Positions 1 to 4,556 of a stretch of 8,081 bases of DNA are shown here, piece by piece. Position 1 is the stretch's first letter, and every line of letters begins with the position of its first letter. Origin of the DNA: an uncultured Bacteroidales bacterium (GTDB lineage: Bacteria > Bacteroidota > Bacteroidia > Bacteroidales > Bacteroidaceae); NCBI GenBank assembly GCA_937876995.1, contig CALEFD010000002.1, forward strand, positions 1-8,081, given 5' to 3'. The translations under genes and the position numbers were made by a program. A model generated the notes under the pieces. The model had not been told where the DNA came from. It saw nothing but the letters and a program-made list of their open reading frames with translations, and made no database searches.

Positions 1-24
1 ATAGAGAAAGTTCTTGTTAAGTAA
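1..24 (+). CDS. C-terminal end of a probable T9SS-sorted secreted protein (partial)
   Basis: Only the last seven codons and the TAA stop of a plus-strand gene are visible; they read IEKVLVK. A short basic/hydrophobic end of the form K-V-x-V-K is typical of type IX secretion type A sorting domains in Bacteroidetes, so the gene probably encodes a secreted or surface-anchored protein. Its function cannot be seen. Support for a real gene end comes from the strong plus-strand terminator 25 nt after the stop and from the near-identical gene end at the opposite edge of the window on the other strand. The T9SS reading is inference from a very short peptide. Confidence 0.6.
   Translation: MEKVLVK
2..24 (+). 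repeat. Left copy of a 23-bp inverted repeat at the window ends
   Basis: These 23 bases are the exact reverse complement of 8058-8080. The outermost base (1 versus 8081) differs, and similarity stops immediately inside the stop codon. Both copies are the 3' end of a reading frame in the same phase, so they look like the shared tail of two related genes rather than transposon ends. Confidence 0.85.
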
Positions 25-48
25 CAATCTATATAAATTCCGTGATTG

Positions 49-80
49 GATCGGTCGGTTTTTCCGACCGATCTTTTTTT
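49..80 (+). terminator. Rho-independent terminator of the left flanking gene
   Basis: A perfect 10-bp stem (GATCGGTCGG at 49-58 with CCGACCGATC at 64-73) encloses a five-T loop and is followed directly by seven T residues (74-80). This is a textbook intrinsic terminator reading on the plus strand, 25 nt after the stop codon at 24. Confidence 0.92.
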
Positions 81-240
81 ATGATACTTGATAAGGTATT
101 ATAACCAACAGTTTAGCAATACTATCATGTAGTCTGATTACTACTGATACATATATGCAGAGTTTAAAGGAGATAAGTATATCTCTTTGTAGGCGCACTT
201 CTATATGTTAATGTGTTTTCATTGATGCGATTAATACAAT
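81..240. other. Non-coding convergent spacer
   Basis: This is the middle of the 303-bp gene-free stretch (25-327) between two convergent genes. It is flanked by the plus-strand terminator on the left and the minus-strand terminator on the right. No convincing coding frame is visible. The only structure seen is a 9-bp stem with one G-U pair (167-175 with 180-188, loop AGTA), with no T-run after it. I see no recognisable RNA gene, repeat or promoter here. Confidence 0.6.
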
Positions 241-270
241 AAGAGCCCGGCAAGTTAATGCCGAGCTCTT
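241..270 (-). terminator. Probable terminator of the CotH-family gene
   Basis: Bases 241-252 (AAGAGCCCGGCA) pair with 259-270 (TGCCGAGCTCTT) in a 12-bp GC-rich stem with one G-U wobble on the minus-strand transcript and a 6-nt loop. It lies 57 nt after the stop codon of the minus-strand gene ending at 328. The sequence after the stem on the minus strand (ATTGTATTAA) is T-rich but is not a clean U tract, so termination efficiency is uncertain. Confidence 0.7.
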
Positions 271-327
271 CATTTAATCTTAATGCGTATCTTTGAGATA
301 AACTCCAAGAAACTTCTAACAGGAATG

Positions 328-2793
328 TTACTCTATATACTTCTTGGTTATAATTACTCTGCCATCTTCAAGTGTCTGCTTAACATTGTTCAAACCCTTG
401 AAAGGAACATCTGAACTTATACCCTGAGCATTATAATATACCGTACTTATTACATCCTGAACACTCTCTGTTACAGGATAATCTTCTATACCATTTGTGC
501 CGAGAATAGCATTTACACTTACTGACTTTAAACCTTCTGGAATAATGTAGGTAAGATCCTCTTCAAGATACTGTTCCGTGTACTTGGCACCTGAAGGCTT
601 CTCTGTTATCACATTCCATCCAATTATATCATACTGTGTATCGTTATAATCGGCTGTAAATGTATATTCCCTTCCAGTATATAACTTACCGTTTAGAGTA
701 CCCTTTGTTAATGGAACGCCATTTATCTTAACCTGATAAAATGTTGGTGTTGACACCTTATCATTTACTCTGACTTTAACTTGTGAACCTAAATCAAAGA
801 ACTCCTGTATCTGATCATACATTGATTCTGTTCTGTTGGTTGCCCATGATTTCATATTGCTAATTTCGTTTTTCCAGCTGCTCTTTGAATTTGTGCCATA
901 TAGTGCACTGAATGCATCCCATTCCGGTTCCATCTGTTCAGCAAACCAATCAATCAGGCTACTGATATAGCCGCTGTTAAGGAAATCGCCCATATAGACA
1001 GAGAAATGGTCTATAAACAGGTCTCTGTATTCTGGTATATCCAATAGATTGCGGAATAGTCTGGTGTGGTATTCAGAATTTGCGGTTTCACCGTCGCCAA
1101 TGTTAGACGGATTTCTTGTAACCCATTTCAGATACTCTTCATCGTAAGAGTGTCCCCAGATACCAAATGCTCTATCTACATCCTTTATAATAAAACGCCA
1201 GCGACCATCTTCTGTCATAGGTTTCCACATAACGTTATTGTTACCCGGAAAATCGGTATTGCTCTGATAGATATTGGTAATCATCCAGTTGGTAAATTCT
1301 ACCACATCCATACGCTCTTCATATTCTTCCAGTGTATGTCCTGGTTGAGAATAGAACTCTTCAAAATCCAGGAACTCCTGATAATCACCCTCTTTCAATG
1401 TTCCATTTTCCAGAAGTGTAATATCTTCCAGACCATCATAATGGGTCCATACGTTATCTTCGTTACCACGCTCACGGATATTCATAATACCCTTGTATTC
1501 ACCATTCAGATAGAATATTGCAGGTTGGGCTGCCATCCAGTCCAGATCTGTATTTAACCCCATTATCATCTGCGATACAGCATCGCGGAACATTGAACCG
1601 CCAAAGTCATTACCTGAGTTCCTTATTGAGAACGATTTTACCTTCTTGGCTTCAGGACGCGATGTTGACCAGAATGGTGCGTTGATATAATCGGCTGTGC
1701 CGAATCGTTTATCAGCATATATAATCATTGATTTTAACGCTGCTTCGCGAGACCATGCTCCTGATATCCTCACCTCAGTAGGCATGTGCAGATAAGTTGT
1801 TTTTCCACCTCGGCTAAAATAGTCCAATACAGCAGGACGGCGCCAGTTGTTCCTGTCCTGATTGGTCATATTATTTGAAATTATACCGTAATCATCTGAA
1901 TACAGATCATCATGATTCATTACTAAAGATATAATTGGGATGTTAATTGCTCTGCCATGAAATAGAAAGACTCTAGTAGTTGTTGCAGACTTTACATAAC
2001 CTTCCTTGAACATTACAGCTTTTAGAACTGTATTGTCAAAAACATTAATTCCATTTTTGTCGAATATCGGACTGCTCTCATTAGGTTCACTACCATCTAT
2101 GGTATATCTGATAATAGTGCTATCCGGCATTTTGGAACCATCCGGCATTTTCCTTATTCTTACTGATTTGATATTTAGAAAACTGTTTTCTTCTCCAAAT
2201 GCCCAACTTGAAGATCCAAAATTTGGAGCAGGTAAAACTTTTCCGTGTCCGCCACCATTGGCGCTGCCTCTTGTAACCTGCAGTTCATAGCCTATTGAAT
2301 CGGCACCATCCGTAAGACGTCCATAGCCAACATTCATTGCAAGCATTATAGGGATATGTACAGAATCCACTAACTGACCTTTAGGATTGAATAGGTACAA
2401 GCCTCCTTCTTCGTCGGTTGAAATACGGAAATCTGTATGAATTTCTCTTACAACATCCGGATATACGGTGGAATATGAAACTAAATCCTCTTTGTCGCAC
2501 AATATAACGTGATAACCACCTGCCGGAATGGTATAGTTTGGTAAGGAATATGCCTTACTGAACTTATTCTTTTTACCTATTCTGTAATCTTGCAATGATA
2601 TATCATTTGGTCCCGGGTTGTAAATCTCAACCCAACCATCGGGGTACTCTTTTAGTCTGTCTAATGTTCCACCAAATGTGGATTGCATAATTTCGTTAAT
2701 ATACAATTCCTTAGTAAGTCCTGTTTGCTGTGAATATATATTTCCACATATAAGGGCCATCAACACTCCAATGAATAACCTGTAAGTTTTCAT
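328..2793 (-). CDS. Secreted CotH-family protein with lamin-tail and chitobiase C-terminal-like domains
   Basis: The predicted 821-residue exported protein starts with a signal peptide (MKTYRLFIGVLMALICGNIYS, cleavage near 21/22). A lamin-tail-like domain covers about 28-175 (YINEIM, GWVEIYNPG, LQDYRIG, IPAGGYHVIL). A chitobiase/hexosaminidase C-terminal-like segment covers about 207-277 (YTIDGSEPN). The CotH kinase domain covers about 285-560, with RISGAWSRE at 342-350, IRNSGND at 390-396, FYLNGEYKGIMNIRER at 427-442, NTDFPGNNN at 512-520 and DVDRAFG at 538-544. D538 and D540 are the likely metal-binding acidic residues. The end (YYNAQG, PFKGLNNVK, GRVIITKKYIE) resembles a degenerate Bacteroidetes C-terminal sorting tail. 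CotH proteins are atypical secreted kinases known from spore coats; the target here is unknown. The ATG at 2793 is chosen because it opens the signal peptide. A longer frame back to a TTG at 2871 would begin inside the upstream terminator and bury the signal peptide. The gene has its own promoter. Confidence 0.88.
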   Translation of the reverse strand: MKTYRLFIGVLMALICGNIYSQQTGLTKELYINEIMQSTFGGTLDRLKEYPDGWVEIYNPGPNDISLQDYRIGKKNKFSKAYSLPNYTIPAGGYHVILCDKEDLVSYSTVYPDVVREIHTDFRISTDEEGGLYLFNPKGQLVDSVHIPIMLAMNVGYGRLTDGADSIGYELQVTRGSANGGGHGKVLPAPNFGSSSWAFGEENSFLNIKSVRIRKMPDGSKMPDSTIIRYTIDGSEPNESSPIFDKNGINVFDNTVLKAVMFKEGYVKSATTTRVFLFHGRAINIPIISLVMNHDDLYSDDYGIISNNMTNQDRNNWRRPAVLDYFSRGGKTTYLHMPTEVRISGAWSREAALKSMIIYADKRFGTADYINAPFWSTSRPEAKKVKSFSIRNSGNDFGGSMFRDAVSQMIMGLNTDLDWMAAQPAIFYLNGEYKGIMNIRERGNEDNVWTHYDGLEDITLLENGTLKEGDYQEFLDFEEFYSQPGHTLEEYEERMDVVEFTNWMITNIYQSNTDFPGNNNVMWKPMTEDGRWRFIIKDVDRAFGIWGHSYDEEYLKWVTRNPSNIGDGETANSEYHTRLFRNLLDIPEYRDLFIDHFSVYMGDFLNSGYISSLIDWFAEQMEPEWDAFSALYGTNSKSSWKNEISNMKSWATNRTESMYDQIQEFFDLGSQVKVRVNDKVSTPTFYQVKINGVPLTKGTLNGKLYTGREYTFTADYNDTQYDIIGWNVITEKPSGAKYTEQYLEEDLTYIIPEGLKSVSVNAILGTNGIEDYPVTESVQDVISTVYYNAQGISSDVPFKGLNNVKQTLEDGRVIITKKYIE

Positions 2794-2833
2794 ATTGTTT
2801 ATCTTGTTAATTATTATTCTAACTATATCGTTG

Positions 2834-2841
2834 CAAATGTA
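2834..2841 (-). promoter_or_regulatory. Bacteroidetes -7 promoter element of the CotH-family gene
   Basis: The minus strand reads TACATTTG, an exact match to the Bacteroidetes primary sigma -7 consensus TAnnTTTG, about 40 nt upstream of the ATG at 2793. TTTG motifs lie upstream at 15 and 22 nt spacing, neither ideal for the -33 box. The upstream part of this promoter lies in the T-rich tail of the preceding terminator. Confidence 0.6.
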
Positions 2842-2870
2842 ATCAAAAAATAGATACAAAACACAAAGCA

Positions 2871-2900
2871 AAGCAGACCTTTATCACTAAAGGTCTGCTT
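2871..2900 (-). terminator. Terminator of the sigma / anti-sigma / sensor operon
   Basis: A perfect 13-bp stem (2871-2883 with 2888-2900) with a 4-nt loop lies 33 nt downstream of the stop codon at 2934. On the minus strand it runs into a T-rich segment (TGCTTTGTGTTTTG). The opposite strand lacks a T-rich tail, so it acts on the minus-strand operon. Confidence 0.85.
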
Positions 2901-2933
2901 CTAAATAACTACTTATTAAATACCAACCAATTA

Positions 2934-3554
2934 TTATTTGTAAAAAGGTATTCCTGTTGGGGGCTGAGTATGGTGAAACCATTGAGGCCTGCCGGGGAAT
3001 GGTACTACTGAATCGGGGATTTGCCATCCCTCTTTAAAGTTACGTCTCCATTCAAATCTTCTTTCGGCCATCTCTTTCCATACCATCTGTTGGAACATCT
3101 GCATATTCTGCATCTGTCTCTCCATTACTTGTTTATTACGCTCTGCTAATTGTGACCAGAATTTCTGTCCCAATTCCCACTGCGCTTTTCCTATCTTTGC
3201 TCTAGTACTTTCGGGTAAAGCTTCACTTAGTTTTTCAAGATAATCGTCATTTATCTCTTTCCACCTCTTCATATATTCACTATTGTCAGAAGGTGGAGCA
3301 CCAAACACAAATGGAACTATACCATCATTAACCTGTTTCTGTTGATTTTTATTTAACTCGAACAGTTGTTCATTGTACTCTATATAAATCTTTGCAAATT
3401 TCTGATATTCTCGTTTAGATAAATCTGCATTCTCCTTAATGAACCTCAATTGGGCATTAAGCATCTCTTCGTTCATCTTGTCTTGTGCAAATACAGATGT
3501 TGAACAAAGTATAATACCCGCAAATAGGGTTACTATAAGAAGAAAGCGTTTCAT
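2934..3554 (-). CDS. Exported Spy/CpxP/CnrX-like helical protein, probable periplasmic sensor
   Basis: This 206-residue protein has a clear signal peptide (MKRFLLIVTLFAGIILCSTSVFA, cleavage before Q24) and no lipobox. The mature part is charged and mostly helical. It contains an LTxxQ-like segment (LSKREYQKF, 45-53) and a second one near 113-125 (LPESTRAKIGKAQ), the pattern of small periplasmic Spy/CpxP-type proteins. Residues 144-162 are methionine- and glutamine-rich (M144, M148, M151, M153, M157, M162). The end is Trp/Pro/His-rich, with H194 and H195. Its start overlaps the stop of the membrane protein gene by 4 nt (ATGA), and a terminator follows, so it is the last gene of a three-gene operon with a sigma factor. 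By analogy with CnrX and CpxP I infer that it senses an envelope or metal signal and controls the neighbouring anti-sigma factor. Homology to that family is judged by pattern only. Confidence 0.75.
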   Translation of the reverse strand: MKRFLLIVTLFAGIILCSTSVFAQDKMNEEMLNAQLRFIKENADLSKREYQKFAKIYIEYNEQLFELNKNQQKQVNDGIVPFVFGAPPSDNSEYMKRWKEINDDYLEKLSEALPESTRAKIGKAQWELGQKFWSQLAERNKQVMERQMQNMQMFQQMVWKEMAERRFEWRRNFKEGWQIPDSVVPFPGRPQWFHHTQPPTGIPFYK

Positions 3555-3877
3555 AATGTTGACTCTCCGTAATAATTTGTCATCATTGAATAGATTCCCA
3601 AATCGTCGGCAGACATTGTCTGGAACATTTCATCAATACTTTTACATTCCGAAATGTTTTCGTAATCGGGAATTCCCATAGTTCCAATATTAAATGGATT
3701 CAACAACAATAGCACCATAGCGGCCGCACTCGCTGCTGCAGCTATGTAGAGATAGATAGGGCTCTTCTTCTTTGCCGGCTGTTTAACTTCGGCAATCACC
3801 CTCTCCGTTAGATTTTCAATAAAATGGTCGGGCATCTTGTACGGCATCTCGCGACCAATCTTTTCTAAATCAATCAT
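3551..3877 (-). CDS. Short single-pass membrane protein, probable anti-sigma factor
   Basis: This 108-residue protein has a short cytoplasmic N-terminus (1-38, containing MPYKMPDHFIENLTERV), one transmembrane helix at about 41-59 rich in Ala then Leu, and a C-terminal tail of about 45 residues (ECKSIDEMFQTMSADDLGIYSMM) expected in the periplasm. Start and stop both overlap neighbouring genes by 4 nt (ATGA), tying it to the sigma factor upstream and the exported protein downstream. Position, size and topology fit an anti-sigma factor. The N-terminus lacks the HxxxCxxC motif of zinc-binding anti-sigma domains, so it would be of the short CnrY-like or Bacteroidetes-specific kind. The codons of the membrane helix form a small GC-rich patch around 3720-3740, explained by the Ala run. 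Function is inferred from context. Confidence 0.75.
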   Translation of the reverse strand: MIDLEKIGREMPYKMPDHFIENLTERVIAEVKQPAKKKSPIYLYIAAAASAAAMVLLLLNPFNIGTMGIPDYENISECKSIDEMFQTMSADDLGIYSMMTNYYGESTL

Positions 3878-4446
3878 AATAACGAATGTTCAGTAATATA
3901 CTCTTTAATTTTATTCACTGCATAGTGATAGTTTGTTTTCAGTGTATTGATGCTATCGCCGGTTATATGATGAATCTCTTCGTAGCTCATTTCATCATAA
4001 TAACGCAAGTTGAAAACTGTCTTTTGCTTGACAGGCAATAATGCTATTGCCTCTTGCAACAAAATAACTGTTTTATCTGCATCAGGCGAAGATTCTTCGC
4101 TTACACTGTTTTTCAAAGAATCACCTAAATCATCAACAGACTGCAAAAAACCTGCTCTATTCTTAAGAAGTTTCAAGCTTTCGTTTGTAGCAATCTTGTA
4201 TAACCAAGATGACAATGCATACTCTTTAGAGTAGGTATTCCTATACCTATAAACGTTTAACATTGTCTCTTGAAGAGCATCTTCTGCGTCATCGTGAACA
4301 ACAACCATACGGCGTATATGCCAATATAGTGGCTCGCCATATTTCTGCATAATAAGACGCAGCGCGTGCTCTGCACGACTATCATTGCATAGCATTTCTG
4401 CTATGGCATCGTCCGTTATTGAGTTTTCAATACCTATTTTCTTCAT
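3874..4446 (-). CDS. ECF-type RNA polymerase sigma factor
   Basis: This 190-residue protein has the two-domain layout of extracytoplasmic-function sigma factors. Region 2 covers about 25-96, with the core-binding and -10 recognition segment DDAEDALQETMLNVYRYRN (52-70) and the following SSWLYKIATNESLKLLK. A variable linker covers about 97-125. Region 4 covers about 130-186, with LLPVKQKTVFNLRYYDEMSYEEI and a helix-turn-helix ending in INTLKTNYHYAVNKIKEYI. The length is normal for the family. It opens a three-gene operon and its TGA stop overlaps the start of the likely anti-sigma gene (ATGA). The 110-bp region upstream holds no TAnnTTTG element, unlike the promoters of the two neighbouring units, so it may be read by another sigma factor or by its own product. 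The ATG at 4446 has only a weak purine stretch before it. The target promoters are unknown. Confidence 0.93.
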   Translation of the reverse strand: MKKIGIENSITDDAIAEMLCNDSRAEHALRLIMQKYGEPLYWHIRRMVVVHDDAEDALQETMLNVYRYRNTYSKEYALSSWLYKIATNESLKLLKNRAGFLQSVDDLGDSLKNSVSEESSPDADKTVILLQEAIALLPVKQKTVFNLRYYDEMSYEEIHHITGDSINTLKTNYHYAVNKIKEYITEHSLL

Positions 4447-4501
4447 CTTCTGATAGTCGCACTTCTGATTATTATATACAGGCTATTTGAAAAAGTTAAG
4501 A

Positions 4502-4532
4502 GGCCGATTGTTAAATTTTGTAACAATCAGCC
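4502..4532 (-). terminator. Probable terminator of the GH43-GH97 operon
   Basis: A perfect 8-bp stem (GATTGTTA at 4506-4513 with TAACAATC at 4521-4528) is extended by three more G-C pairs after one mismatch (4502-4504 with 4530-4532). It lies 24 nt after the stop of the GH97 gene. On the minus strand it is followed by CTCTTAACTTTTTC, a discontinuous U tract. The same stretch sits 56 nt upstream of the sigma factor start, so it also separates the two operons. Confidence 0.7.
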
Positions 4533-4556
4533 CCTAACAGGTTGTTGTAAGTAGTA

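Noticed and set aside
1066..1557. A 163-codon open frame on the plus strand, antisense to the CotH gene
   Set aside because: It lies wholly inside a well-supported minus-strand gene, shows no domain, and its Cys/Ile/Phe-rich composition is that of an antisense shadow. Other plus-strand frames (2006-2290, 4010-4234, 5005-5435, 7059-7397, 7473-7789) were dropped for the same reason.
2794..2871. A 26-codon N-terminal extension of the CotH protein from a TTG at 2871
   Set aside because: It would start inside the terminator hairpin of the preceding operon, cover the TAnnTTTG promoter and place non-signal residues before a clear signal peptide. The ATG at 2793 explains everything better.
3716..3745. 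A GC-rich patch with a GCGGCCGC site, possible foreign insert
   Set aside because: It is fully explained by the run of alanine codons in the transmembrane helix of the putative anti-sigma protein.
4388..4405. A 7-bp hairpin with a GAAA loop (minus strand) early in the sigma factor gene
   Set aside because: A 7-bp stem with a short loop is expected by chance a few times in 8 kb, and nothing else supports it. A 6-bp stem in the GH43 signal-peptide codons was set aside likewise.
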